Part shown: piece by piece, positions 35,566-49,365 of the stretch
How positions within the stretch are numbered: the first letter of the stretch is position 1
How the letters are laid out: each line of letters begins with the position of its first letter
Assembly (NCBI GenBank): GCA_040772845.1
Contig: JAXGXG010000001.1
Span: 6,138,001-6,202,000 of the forward strand
DNA: 64,000 bases
Source of the DNA: PWXP01 sp040772845
Lineage (GTDB): Bacteria; Planctomycetota; Planctomycetia; Pirellulales; Thermoguttaceae
Direction: 5' to 3'
The notes under the pieces: generated by a model
Seen by the model: only the letters and a program-made list of their open reading frames with translations
Told to the model about the DNA's origin: nothing
Database searches by the model: none
Made by a program: the position numbers and the translations under genes

Positions 35566-35907
35566 ATGCCGGAAAAGACCATTTTCAAACGGATTATCGA
35601 TGGCGAAATCCCCGCCGATGTCGTCTATGAAGACGACGAATGCCTGGTGTTTCGGGATATTACCCCCCAAGCGCCAACCCATCTGGTCTTGATTCCCAAA
35701 GAAGAGGTGCCGACGTTGGACGACCTCGCCACCAACCCCGAACTGGCGGGACACCTGGTTCAGGCAATCGGCAAGGTAACGGCCCAACTGGGGGTGTCAG
35801 GTGGATATCGAGTGGTGGTTAATTGTGGCGCTGCTGCCGGGCAGGAGGTCATGCATGTGCATTTCCACATCCTGGCCGGTCGTCCGCTGGGCTGGCCGCC
35901 CGGCTGA
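35566..35907 (+). CDS. HIT-family (HINT) nucleotide hydrolase
   Basis: A 113-residue cytoplasmic protein with the histidine triad HVHFHIL (His97, 99, 101) that hydrolyses phosphoramidates such as AMP-lysine. The N-terminal FKRIIDGEIPADVVYEDDECLVF is the standard HINT start. Length is normal. GAGG lies 11 bases before the ATG. Confidence 0.96.
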   Translation: MPEKTIFKRIIDGEIPADVVYEDDECLVFRDITPQAPTHLVLIPKEEVPTLDDLATNPELAGHLVQAIGKVTAQLGVSGGYRVVVNCGAAAGQEVMHVHFHILAGRPLGWPPG

Positions 35908-36016
35908 TTACCCTGCTTTTGGGAAAGTTTTACTCTAGGGCCTTTTCCTTTCCCTAGCCATCGGCTACAATGCGAACGGTTCGGCGCATGGGGCGACCGA
36001 CCTGAGGGTAACGTAT

Positions 36017-38140
36017 ATGTCAAGCCGTCCTGGGACACATTACCCGCGATATGGGGAACGCGTTGCACCGGCCACCCTTCGAACCGTATTGCTCGAAGCC
36101 GTACCGGATCGCTACCGGACGGCCGCCGGTGGGGATGGGCTCCGATTGTGCGACCTGGACGAGCACATCTGGGATGCGCTGTCCGCCGAGGCGGTTGCCC
36201 AATTGGCGGATCTGGTTGTGGAACGGGTGAACACCGGCTGTGCGCGGCGGGTGTTTCAAGACACGCAGTTCCCAACGCCTCCCGACGGCATCTCCCTGAA
36301 CGACCTCCACCTGGAGCATCGGACCCATTTGTGTCTGTCGCGGGAGGGGTTCGACAAGAACCTGGCCTCGTTGGGCCAGCTTACCATTGGCGAACTGCTT
36401 GAGATGCGTGCCTTCGGGCCGCGGTGTCTGGTCGACTTGCTCAGTGCCTTGGAGACGATCCTCGCGCACCGGACGATTGCTGCCCCCGGTCTGACTGCCG
36501 CGGCAGAACGCTTGGCGTCGTTGAAGGCAGCGGCGCAGATTCATGCAAGCGATCCCCGATTCGGCAAACTGATTCGCTCGATCGACGTCGAGGCCGCAAC
36601 GGTAGCCGACCTCGCCAGGCGGCTGCTGGATGATGCCCATGTTCCGCCCGACCCCGGATTCGCTGCGCGGCAGGTGGAGAAGCTCTGCGACGCCATCGAG
36701 CGCGCAGCGACCCTGACGTTGGAAGAGGAACTGATCGGCATCTTTGCAACAGGAATTGCCGACCGCAATCGCGAGATCTTGCTCGGTTATTACGGATGGA
36801 TCGACGGCAAGCGGCATACACTGTCGGAAATCGGCGATCGCTTCGGGATCACTCGCGAACGCACGCGGCAGATATGCGCCAAGCTGACTCGCAGGCATGG
36901 CGATCTATCGGCGGCGTTTGCACCGGTTATGAAGCAAGCGCTTGCCTTCATCGAGGATCGTACGCCTTGCTCGGTCCGCCAGATTGAAACGGACTTGTTG
37001 GAGCAAGGGTTCACCGGCATCGGCATGGAAGTGGAAGGGATTCTTGATAGCGCCAAGCTGCTCGAGCGGGAAGCGAGATTCGCCCTGGAGTGGGTCGGCA
37101 TGGCGCGACGCCGTCGGATCGGACTGGTTGTGGCAAGCGGCGATGCCGAACTTGTTTCCATGGCCATCGAGGTTGCGCGTCGCGAGATTTACTATCATGG
37201 AATCGCGACGCTGGAAAGAGTGTACCGGCAAGTTGCGGAGCGTTCGCCGGGGCGGGTCAAGGAGCGGGTGGTTCGGCGCGCGGTAGAGGCGTTGCCCGGC
37301 TTCCTTTGGCTGGATGAGAAACAGGGCTGGTTTCGTGTGGCCTCGATCTCGAAACACGGCCTGCCCAAAACGGTGGAGAAGGTCCTCGCCGTTGCCGGCG
37401 AGGTGTCGGTGGGCGTCTTGCGTGACGCGATCAGTCGGAATCGAAGGCTCTGGCGAGAACCACCGCCCGATCACGTTCTCCTTGCCTTCTGCCGTCAAAT
37501 GCGGAACGTGCGGGTCGAGGATACCCGGATTATCGGAAGTCCGCCCAAGGATTGGAAGAAGACGTTGACCGGCATCGAGGCCGAGCTAGTGCGCACTTTG
37601 ATGGAGCACGGCCCGGTGATGGATCGCGGGCAGCTTGAAGACCTTTGCGTTTCACGCGGGATGAACCGGTTCAGTTTCCATGCGTTTCTGGCGTGGTCGC
37701 CCGTGATTGCCCAGCTTGGCCACAGCGTGTACGGGCTGCTGGGAACCAAGGCGACCGCAAAAGAACTCCGGTTGTTCTCCGCGCAGCGACGCGCAGAGCG
37801 AATGACCCACCGCGTTCTTATCGGCCATGGCCGCACCGGCGATGGTCGCGTGTGGCTGAAATATCGCCTGTCCAAGGCAGCCAGCACCTATGCCGTTATC
37901 ACCATTCCGGCCGCGTTGAAAGACGTGGTGCTCGGCCGGTTCGACCTGCTGGACTCCGCGGGAGAACGGATCGGCGCTCTGGCCACGAAGGATGGGCGCG
38001 CCTGGGGCCTGGGCGCCTTCCTCCGGAAGCAGGGCGCCAAGATCAACGATGCCGTCGTCGTGATGCTCGACCTGGATCGCAGGACGGCTACCGCCGAGTT
38101 GTGCGCCCTGGATGACCCGCTGCCGGGAGCTTCGTCCTGA
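36017..38140 (+). CDS. Sigma-region-4-like protein with RNAP alpha-CTD-like HhH domain
   Basis: 707 residues, cytoplasmic, with GAGGGT 9 bases before the ATG and a TACAAT box at 35966-35971. Residues about 103-150 (LASLGQLTIGELLEMRAFGPRCLVDLLSALE) match the helix-hairpin-helix of the RNA polymerase alpha C-terminal domain. Residues about 240-295 match sigma70 region 4 (REILLGYYGW, then LSEIGDRFGITRERTRQI, a textbook -35 recognition helix). There is no sigma region 2. Further winged-helix-like segments follow (EAELVRTLMEHGPVMDRGQLEDL, resembling HARE-HTH). It may be a transcription factor that touches -35 elements or core polymerase; the function is not established. Confidence 0.75.
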   Translation: MSSRPGTHYPRYGERVAPATLRTVLLEAVPDRYRTAAGGDGLRLCDLDEHIWDALSAEAVAQLADLVVERVNTGCARRVFQDTQFPTPPDGISLNDLHLEHRTHLCLSREGFDKNLASLGQLTIGELLEMRAFGPRCLVDLLSALETILAHRTIAAPGLTAAAERLASLKAAAQIHASDPRFGKLIRSIDVEAATVADLARRLLDDAHVPPDPGFAARQVEKLCDAIERAATLTLEEELIGIFATGIADRNREILLGYYGWIDGKRHTLSEIGDRFGITRERTRQICAKLTRRHGDLSAAFAPVMKQALAFIEDRTPCSVRQIETDLLEQGFTGIGMEVEGILDSAKLLEREARFALEWVGMARRRRIGLVVASGDAELVSMAIEVARREIYYHGIATLERVYRQVAERSPGRVKERVVRRAVEALPGFLWLDEKQGWFRVASISKHGLPKTVEKVLAVAGEVSVGVLRDAISRNRRLWREPPPDHVLLAFCRQMRNVRVEDTRIIGSPPKDWKKTLTGIEAELVRTLMEHGPVMDRGQLEDLCVSRGMNRFSFHAFLAWSPVIAQLGHSVYGLLGTKATAKELRLFSAQRRAERMTHRVLIGHGRTGDGRVWLKYRLSKAASTYAVITIPAALKDVVLGRFDLLDSAGERIGALATKDGRAWGLGAFLRKQGAKINDAVVVMLDLDRRTATAELCALDDPLPGASS

Positions 38141-38217
38141 TGACCGTCGCGACCGCCGACACCGAATGCCGCTGTCGGCCGGCGTGTTCCTACCTAATGC
38201 CCATTTGAGTTGCATCC

Positions 38218-39537
38218 ATGCGACTTTCCCCTGAAGGCGCCGGTTGGTTCATACGCGTTCGCTGGCTGGCCTGCGCCGCCGTCTTCCTGACCGTATGGTT
38301 GACCTCCTCCGTGCTCGACGTGGTCGTGTATCCGTTGCCCCTGTACCTTGTGGCAGGCGCCATGGTCGCCTACAACGCGCTGTTCGATTGGATGCGACGG
38401 CGGCGTCTGGCAGGCGATCTGAATGTCGAACGCAGCGTCTTCCGGCAGATCACATGCGATCTGATCGCTCTGACCTTGCTGCTCTATTTCTCCGATATCG
38501 CTCGCAATCCGTTCCTCTTCTTCTGTGTCTTCCACATGATTATTGCCAGCATGTACCTGCACGGCAGGACTCCCCACCTGGTCGGCGCCATGGCGATCGG
38601 CTTGGTCGGAAGCGTCCTGCTGCTGGAGTATCTCGGCTGGATTCCCGTCTTTCCGCTGCAATATCCGACCGACACAAGCCCGCCTACGGCCAGTTCGCTG
38701 GACGGTCTGTACCTGGGCGGCCTGTTTGTTGCGTTCGCAAGCACCATGTGGATGGCCGTGTATTTTACCACCTCCATCCACCATTATGTCGACCGCGCGT
38801 TCATCGAGTTTCGGCAGAAAGAGAAGATGGTCGGCATCGGGCAACTTGTGGCCGGCATCGCGCACCAGATCGCCAACCCGTTGGACGGCGTGCAGAACTG
38901 CCTTCAGCACGTCGGCGAACGCGTGAAGGACGACCCGCGATTGACCGACTACATCCAGATGATGACCGAAGCCCTGGAGCGAATCGAACGTACGGCCAAG
39001 CGGGTCCAGGCATTCGCTCGCCCGCGCGGCATTACGCTGGAACCAACCGACGTGAACCAGGCGATCGAAAGCACCCTGGCCGTCCTGGGCACGAACCACG
39101 GACCCGGAATTCACGTGGAGACCGAGCTGGGAGACGTCTCCCCCGTTCTTGGCGACCACTACACGTTGCAGGAAGTGTTCTTCAATCTTTGCGCAAACGC
39201 GCTGGCGGCCATGCCGCGCGGCGGCGCCCTGACACTCCGAAGCTATCCGTTGGGGCACAGCGCCGAAGACGCCGCCGACTGTGTGGCCATCGATGTAAGC
39301 GACACGGGAGTCGGAATCCCCCGCGTCGAAATGGAGCGGATTTTCGAACCGTTCTACACCACACGCGGCGAAACCGGCGGGACCGGACTCGGCCTGGGCC
39401 TCTGCCGCATGCTCATCAATGAAATGGGCGGACGGATGACCGTCCAAAGTGCGCTCGGCCAGGGCACCACCTTTACCGTTATCCTTCACCCCGCCTCCGA
39501 AATTGCCGAAACCGGCGCCGGCGGAGCTTTGCCGTAA
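38218..39537 (+). CDS. Sensor histidine kinase, membrane-bound
   Basis: 439 residues. Five to six hydrophobic segments (residues about 15-190) are followed by a kinase core. The H box is VAGIAHQIANPLDG with His216 (most relatives have AHEINNPL). The N box EVFFNLCANALAAM, G1 DTGVGIP and G2 GTGLGLGL bind ATP. It resembles the NtrB-like group without a visible extracellular sensor domain. No response regulator is adjacent, so it is an orphan. It starts 77 bases after the preceding gene. Confidence 0.92.
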   Translation: MRLSPEGAGWFIRVRWLACAAVFLTVWLTSSVLDVVVYPLPLYLVAGAMVAYNALFDWMRRRRLAGDLNVERSVFRQITCDLIALTLLLYFSDIARNPFLFFCVFHMIIASMYLHGRTPHLVGAMAIGLVGSVLLLEYLGWIPVFPLQYPTDTSPPTASSLDGLYLGGLFVAFASTMWMAVYFTTSIHHYVDRAFIEFRQKEKMVGIGQLVAGIAHQIANPLDGVQNCLQHVGERVKDDPRLTDYIQMMTEALERIERTAKRVQAFARPRGITLEPTDVNQAIESTLAVLGTNHGPGIHVETELGDVSPVLGDHYTLQEVFFNLCANALAAMPRGGALTLRSYPLGHSAEDAADCVAIDVSDTGVGIPRVEMERIFEPFYTTRGETGGTGLGLGLCRMLINEMGGRMTVQSALGQGTTFTVILHPASEIAETGAGGALP

Positions 39538-39663
39538 CGCTGCTGCGGACGGTTCATCCCCCACCGTGAGGAAACGGCCAGAACGATCATGACAGTGTCG
39601 CACTGCCTTCAGAGGATACTGCTATCGGGTGACTCAATTACCCACGAGAGATGCATGCGCCGC

Positions 39664-39692
39664 TTGACGGATCGTGGGGGTTCTGTTAAACT
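39664..39692 (+). promoter_or_regulatory. Promoter for the LamG PEP-CTERM gene
   Basis: TTGACG (39664-39669) and TAAACT (39687-39692) are 17 bases apart. The expected start is near 39699, leaving a leader of about 90 bases before the ATG at 39790. Confidence 0.6.
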
Positions 39693-39789
39693 ACAGGAAA
39701 TTTGCCGGGCGGGTTGTCTGCGCTGCGATAGCGTTGGGGGTGACGGGCCGACCTGATTCGGTGTTCGGGCAAAGGTGGGAGAGTTGGCG

Positions 39790-41333
39790 ATGCGGTGCTC
39801 CATCCGATTATCATCCGTTCTCGTGGCGACTCTGTTTTTTGTGCCGGCCGGGGTCGTTCATGCAAGTGTCTACGACAACGTGACCGCCTGGTGGCATTTC
39901 GATATGGCCGATAGCGGCACGGTCGCCGACGCGACCAGTATCCGAGACGCACGCGCCTGGTACCAAGCAGGCGGATATGTTGCCACGACCGTCCTGGGCA
40001 CGCCCGAGTGGACCACGGTTTCTGTCAGTCAGGGCCCGGCTGGCGGTACGATCTATGGGGGTCGCGCACTCGACTTCAACCGCGATTCGGGAACCGACGG
40101 CTTTGCCGTCAGCAACCTGAGCGTTACCGGGGACGCAACTCTTGTGACACGGTTCAACTGGAATAGCACCCTTTCCGATTCATCTGCCGCCACGCTCCAC
40201 TTCAACGGATTCGACTACAACGCAAACCAGGGCTGGATGCTCCGCTTGAACGGCGCCGGCGGCAGCCCGCAGCTTTTCTACGGTAAGGATCATATTGCCA
40301 CGACCAGTTGGACGCTCACGTCCGGCAACTGGTACGATCTGGCCGTCGTACTGGAAGACAATGGCGCATCGGGCGACAAGGTCACCTTCTACTGCTACGG
40401 CGAAGGTGGAGATATCCAGTCTCAGCAGATGACGGTCGACTGGTTTGACGGTGCCGTGGCCGGCAGCGGCACGCGGGTAGGGTACGAGGGTGCCGACTAC
40501 CGGTATTTCGGCGGCCAGATGGAGTCGACGGCCATCTGGAACCGTGCCTTGACGGAAGCCGAGGTCCGGGCCGCGTTCGGGTCGCCCGATTCTCTCTGGA
40601 GTATTGGGATCGATACGAATAACAATCTGAACTTCAACACGGAGAGTACTTCGCGAGCACACTACACACTCGGTGAGCCCTGGGGCGAGGTGTCTCGCGC
40701 AATCACGCAGTACAATGTCTCCGAGTTCGAAGTCGAGTTCGAGGCTACGGCCGAGCAGGCGGCGCTGCCCTATGTCTTCCATCTCGATACCGACGGTGCT
40801 CGAAACGATGGTGTGCCGTTGACGATTTCCATCAACGGGAATGTTCTGGGGGCCGAGCAGATCGGTAGCAGCCAGGATTACACCTGGTACATCGACGCCG
40901 GACTGCTCAACACGGGCGCGAATACGCTACGTATGGAGTACCTTGGCCCGACGGTCAACTACAATGACGGTGGCAACTATGTCACCTGGGATTGGATGGA
41001 GATGGCCGGCTCCTGGCAAGTTGGTTACGACAACGACACCCAGTCGGAGTTCCGCCAGGAGAGTTCAGGTTATACCGATGACTTCTACGTGACCGATTCC
41101 AACTGGATGCACCTGGAACGGGCCGTTACCGATGGCGACCCGGTGATCCGGCTGCACTTCAACCTGTCGGACGAACTGGCCAACTCGCCGGATGACTTCT
41201 ATTTCACCTATACGACCGAGGTCATTTCGCAGGGGGACGGTGAGCATCCGATCGACCTCTGGGTAAACGGTACGTTGCTGGAGCATTTCCCCGCCAGCAG
41301 CAACAATACCGTTTGGTCGGCGAACCTGTTTGC
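39790..41333 (+). pseudogene. 5' part of a LamG-domain PEP-CTERM protein, split by an insertion sequence
   Basis: MRCSIRLSSVLVATLFFVPAG is a signal peptide. A LamG/concanavalin-like domain follows (YDNVTAWWHFDMADSGTV to ESTAIWNRALTEAEVRAAFG, residues about 30-260, the usual laminin-G end), then a second beta-domain (residues about 290-510). The coding sequence is broken at 41333 by the insertion sequence. Excising the element plus one target copy restores an unbroken frame of 574 residues that continues at 43270 and ends in a PEP-CTERM anchor. As it stands, the truncated product gains 23 foreign residues and lacks its anchor. Confidence 0.88.
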
Positions 41334-41456
41334 GGGCGCAGGACGCACTTTGTGGGCTCGACCAGTTCTGGTATCCTACGACATTGGATTACTGGAATCC
41401 GGTGAACGGTAGTTTTCCCGGTTCGATTGGTCACAGCTTGAGCAAAGGAGCCAAGG

Positions 41457-41840
41457 ATGGCGAAGAAGCAAGCATTGCCAGCAGCCGTGCAGGACATGGT
41501 CAAGCAGGCAGCAGAGAGTATTGTGGATGCGGTGTACGGGGAAGGGGGGCACCCCCCAATCGGAACCCGGTTCACCGAGGTCGAAGATGTCGGCGTTGAA
41601 GTGGGGGACTCCCTGGCACGGGTGGTGATGCAATTGGCCATGGAGCGGCAATCTTCGACGATGGCAGGCATGCCGTGCCAGTGTACCTGCGGTTCTCCTG
41701 TCACTACGAGCGAATCGGAACCTCGCGTTATGACTACCCGCCGAGGTGAGATCGGGTGGAACGAACCGTCTGGGCATTGCTCGCCATGCCGGCGGGCTTT
41801 TTTTCCCTCAGGCCCAGGCGTTGGGCCTGAGGCCGGATGA
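41457..41840 (+). CDS. ISKra4 transposase, N-terminal frame (orfA)
   Basis: 127 residues with AAGGAG before the ATG. The C-terminal half carries a zinc-ribbon-like pattern (CQCTCG ... HCSPCRRAFFP) and the ISKra4 stretch EPRVMTTRRGEIGW. The natural continuation of AFFP lies in the next frame, reached at seven thymines (41798-41804). In its own frame it runs on 14 codons to a stop. It is therefore probably the N-terminal portion of a fused transposase. Confidence 0.85.
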   Translation: MAKKQALPAAVQDMVKQAAESIVDAVYGEGGHPPIGTRFTEVEDVGVEVGDSLARVVMQLAMERQSSTMAGMPCQCTCGSPVTTSESEPRVMTTRRGEIGWNEPSGHCSPCRRAFFPSGPGVGPEAG

Positions 41841-43239
41841 GACACAGAGCCCAGGCGTGTTGTGGAAGATGATTCGCGCGGCCGTTCGATGTGGATCGTA
41901 TCGGGAAGCGAGCCAGGAGCTGGAAGAGTCAGCGGAGTTGTGCATCCAACCGAAGACGCTGGAGCGGGCGGTGCGTCGGCTTGGTGGCGAACGTGTTGAT
42001 CAACGCGATGCCGAAGTCGAAGCATGGAAGCAACTGCCGCTGCCGGTGCAGCAGCGAGGCTGTCCGGAAGGGAAGGTGGCGCCCACGGTTGCAGTGGTTC
42101 AGTTCGATTGCGGGCGGATGCTGATCCGGGATCGCAAGGCGAAGTGCAATGCCGCGAAGAACGTCGCGGCCAAAAGCGTCTCGCTGGAGAATGTCGCCGA
42201 GCAAGTGGCCGAGACGTTGGCGGAACAGGAAGCGGACCGCGAAGCACTTGCCGAAGCGGAGGAAAAGGGCGCATCCGAAACGATTCCCGGCGATAAGAAT
42301 ACCGTTGAGAATCCCTCGCGATCGCGTTATTGGCGCGATGACAAAGTGGGCGTGCTCCTGACGATGCACAGCGAGGAGCACGAGTCCGATCCATGCCCAG
42401 ACATTCCAGTGACGTTCCTTGACCGCCAACGAACGCCCAAACTGGTGCAGGAATTGGGGCATTCATCGGGCGGCGCTCGAGAGGCGGCACAACAACCGGC
42501 GACGACCGATACGGCGGCAACTGGGACGCATCGCCCCGGGGCGCCGGAGCCGTTGGTGAAGAGTGTTGTCGCCAGTCGCGCATGCAGTGCCGTATTCGGT
42601 GCAATCCTGGCAGCCGCGGCCTGGTGCCGGGGATTTGCAGGCGCGCGGCGCAAGGCATTCGTTGCGGATGGAGCCGCAATGAACTGGACGATGTGGGCCA
42701 GATACTTTTCGCACTACGTGGCGATTCTCGACTTCATTCACGCACTGCAATACGTCTTCGCGGCGGCCATGGCGGGGCGCAGCTTTGACGAAGGTTGGGC
42801 GATCTATTGCCGCTGGATTCAAGCGATTTGGGCAGGCCGGGTAGATGACGTGCTGGGGGAGCTACGGGCACGCCAGGAGGAAATCGGCTTGCCACCGCCG
42901 AAGGCATCGGCAACCGATCCTCGGCAGACCGTCGCCACCACAATCGGGTATCTTGCGACCCACCGCGGCCGGATGGATTATCCGAGGTACCGTTGCCTCG
43001 GCCTACCGATTATGAGTTCGTATGTTGAGTCGGCAGTCAAGCAGATCGGACGTCGCGTGAAGGCCACGGAGAAGTTCTGGTGCGAGGCCGGCGCCGAAGC
43101 GATTCTGCAGTTGCGGGCCGACTATTTGAGCGACACGGCTCCCCTGGAACGATTCATGACGCGGCGTACGGAGTCGGCGACTGGCCATCGCACCTACCGC
43201 CGCAACCCCCCGCCCGCCAGCAAACACTGTGCCGCCTAA
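41746..43239 (+). CDS. ISKra4 transposase, C-terminal catalytic frame (orfB)
   Basis: The protein-like part begins at about 41800 (FFPQAQALGLRPDETQSPG) and runs about 480 residues. It holds the region KTLERAVRRLG and candidate catalytic acidic residues: VQFDCGRMLI (first Asp), AILDFIHALQYVFAA (second Asp with the His that follows) and MSSYVESAVKQIGRRVKATEKFW (Glu), the DDE arrangement of the family. No ribosome site precedes it, so it is expected to be made as a fusion with orfA by slippage. The frame has no internal stops, so the element may be active. Confidence 0.88.
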   Translation: MRSGGTNRLGIARHAGGLFFPQAQALGLRPDETQSPGVLWKMIRAAVRCGSYREASQELEESAELCIQPKTLERAVRRLGGERVDQRDAEVEAWKQLPLPVQQRGCPEGKVAPTVAVVQFDCGRMLIRDRKAKCNAAKNVAAKSVSLENVAEQVAETLAEQEADREALAEAEEKGASETIPGDKNTVENPSRSRYWRDDKVGVLLTMHSEEHESDPCPDIPVTFLDRQRTPKLVQELGHSSGGAREAAQQPATTDTAATGTHRPGAPEPLVKSVVASRACSAVFGAILAAAAWCRGFAGARRKAFVADGAAMNWTMWARYFSHYVAILDFIHALQYVFAAAMAGRSFDEGWAIYCRWIQAIWAGRVDDVLGELRARQEEIGLPPPKASATDPRQTVATTIGYLATHRGRMDYPRYRCLGLPIMSSYVESAVKQIGRRVKATEKFWCEAGAEAILQLRADYLSDTAPLERFMTRRTESATGHRTYRRNPPPASKHCAA

Positions 43240-43260
43240 CGCAAAGCGCGTCGTGCGCCC

Positions 43261-43450
43261 CCTGTTTGCGCACCTGCTGAACGAGGGCGACAACGTCATT
43301 GAACTCCGCAAAGCGAATCTCGGCTCGGGCGGTTGGGCCCAGTTCGATTTCCACCGCCTCGAGATCATGCAGGCGCCCGAACCGGCTACCCTCGCTCTCC
43401 TGCTGCTGGCCATCGTCTGCCTGATCGGCCGACGCAGTGCACGCTGCTAG
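43261..43450 (+). pseudogene. 3' part of the split LamG protein, with PEP-CTERM anchor
   Basis: After the target duplicate the original frame resumes as HLLNEGDNVIELRKANLG, then LEIMQAPEPATLALLLLAIVCLIGRRSARC: a PEP motif, a hydrophobic helix and an Arg-rich end. Without the insertion it would be the C terminus of the gene starting at 39790. Confidence 0.88.
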
Positions 43451-43758
43451 CAGAAATGGATTGACCTTCGAGCGGAATGGACAGGGTTATCAAGCAGGGG
43501 GCCAGTTACGTTCCCCTCACGTCCTCGGGCACCGCAGGCAACGGTTTGAAATCGCGTTTCCGATGCGCTTTGCGATGCGCCGGCTCCTGATTTCTGCCGT
43601 CTTGTCCTTTGTTCTTCTCGCCTCCATCTCGTCGATCTTGGAACCGCTCTAATTACCCCGCTATTCTTGGTGGTTGACACTGGGTCGCAAACGGGCAAGA
43701 CTGGGGAGATGCTGGGCTTGCGCACTGGACGAGATCTTGCCACAGGAGCTTGCGGGAA
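43451..43758. other. Intergenic region before the ECF sigma gene
   Basis: No gene supported. A TTGACA at 43674-43679 could be a -35 box, but the hexamer 17 bases on (AAGACT) is a poor -10. A 30-codon hydrophobic frame at 43563-43652 is too weak to call. Confidence 0.4.
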
Positions 43759-44367
43759 ATGAACGGTGGCGGCTACGAAGGTACTGCAGATACGCACTCG
43801 ACCTCGTCCAGTCTGATCGCCGCGGCCCAAGCGCACGAGCCGCAGGCGTGGGATCGATTGGCCGAACTCTACGGGCCGGTCGTGTATCAGTGGTCCCGTG
43901 GAGCCGGATTGCAGCCGCCGGACGCCGCCGACGTGGCTCAGGAGGTCTTTCAGAAACTCCAACGGGCACTCGATGGCTTCGAGCACAGGAAGCCCAAGGA
44001 ACGGTTCCGGGCCTGGCTGTGGACGATCACTCGCAACGAAGTACGGCAGCACTTCCGGCGTGCCGGGCGCCAGCCGCAAGCGCCCGGCGGAACGGCTGCA
44101 CAGCAGGCCTTTCAGCAGCTTGCCGATTTGGACGACTGCCACTCGGAGCCGATCAGCGAAAAGACAATCCATCAACTGGTCCACCGCGCGCTGCGGCTGA
44201 TTCGCGACGAGTTTACCCCCTCGACCTGGGCGGCATTCTGGCGGACCACCGTCGACGAGGTTGCTGCCGCAGACGTCGCCGACGAACTCGGTATTAGCGC
44301 GGCCGCCGTGCGACAGGCCAAGTATCGCGTCCTCGGCCGTCTTCGCCAAATGCTTGCCGAGGAGTGA
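43759..44367 (+). CDS. ECF-type RNA polymerase sigma factor
   Basis: 202 residues from the ATG at 43759 (AGGAG 11 bases upstream). Region 2 is SSLIAAAQAHEPQAWDRLAELYGPVVYQW with DAADVAQEVFQKL and RFRAWLWTITRNEVRQHFRR (the -10 reader); region 4 is VADELGISAAAVRQAKYRVLGRLRQML (the -35 reader). The next gene, 218 bases on, is a transmembrane Ser/Thr kinase. Planctomycete ECF groups paired with such kinases are known, and phosphorylation rather than an anti-sigma factor is thought to control them. No anti-sigma gene is seen here. Confidence 0.95.
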   Translation: MNGGGYEGTADTHSTSSSLIAAAQAHEPQAWDRLAELYGPVVYQWSRGAGLQPPDAADVAQEVFQKLQRALDGFEHRKPKERFRAWLWTITRNEVRQHFRRAGRQPQAPGGTAAQQAFQQLADLDDCHSEPISEKTIHQLVHRALRLIRDEFTPSTWAAFWRTTVDEVAAADVADELGISAAAVRQAKYRVLGRLRQMLAEE

Positions 44368-44585
44368 GCGCCCAGGGACCGACGGCAAGCCGTTCCGGAC
44401 CTTCCGAAAGACCGGAAGACCAAGCGGCGAGAGGCTTGAATCGAAAAATATAAAGCCAATAGTAGCAGCGGTTTACGTGAAGTGAGGCCGGTTGGAGGCG
44501 GATTTTTGGGCGCTGCCGCGTTATGCCCGAGCGTTAGTCCTTTAGAAGCGATGGGCACATCCTAATCCCGAGAAGGGGAACCGCC

Positions 44586-49086
<4,501 letters not shown>

Positions 49087-49179
49087 CGGGCTGGGGCTAT
49101 GGACTTGGGGTGTCGCCGGTTTCTCGCCTTTGCTTTCTCGGCGGCCTCCTGTTCCTTTTGGATGGCTCTTGGCGAGCGG

Positions 49180-49236
49180 CGGAATAAGCACGCAGCGCGA
49201 GCAAGTGAGTCCAGCCGACAAACTCGCTGGCGCTTC
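49180..49236. repeat. Imperfect inverted repeat (AAGCACG...AGCGAGT)
   Basis: AAGCACGCAGCGCGAGC on the left and the reverse complement of GCTGGCGCTTCGTGCTT on the right match with few differences. A related single arm lies at 20916-20945. Confidence 0.6.
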
Positions 49237-49365
49237 GTGCTTGTATTTCCGGTAAATCAGTATCCGCCGTTCGCCCTTCCGTTTCTGAACGCAGGCCGTT
49301 GTGGTTGGAGTCCCGACTTTACGCACTGTCCGGCCTAGTCGCTGGTGCGCGATGCTGTAGCAAAA

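Larger units (their letters stand above)
41334..43260 (+). mobile_element. ISKra4-family insertion sequence, 1927 bp
   Basis: Both ends are defined. The left end GGGCGCAGGACGCACTTTG and the inverted right end GGGCGCACGACGCGCTTTG agree at 17 of 19 bases. The target CCTGTTTGC is duplicated directly at 41325-41333 and 43261-43269 without a mismatch, which points to a recent insertion. The element carries two overlapping transposase frames. Confidence 0.92.

Noticed and set aside
35920..35955. Possible terminator (GGGAAAG...CTTTCCC)
   Set aside because: A 20-base loop and no T-run; too weak to call.
35966..35971. TACAAT as a full promoter for the sigma-4-like gene
   Set aside because: The -10 is good but no acceptable -35 lies 16-18 bases upstream, so it is mentioned only within the gene entry.
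38194..39603. 469-codon open frame antisense to the histidine kinase
   Set aside because: Low-complexity His/Gln/Gly composition typical of shadows; the sense strand has all kinase boxes.
41222..42679. 485-codon frame antisense to the insertion sequence
   Set aside because: Crosses the IS boundary and both target sites; composition is that of a shadow.
43563..43652. 30-codon hydrophobic frame
   Set aside because: No ribosome site and no family; chance hydrophobic runs of this size are common.
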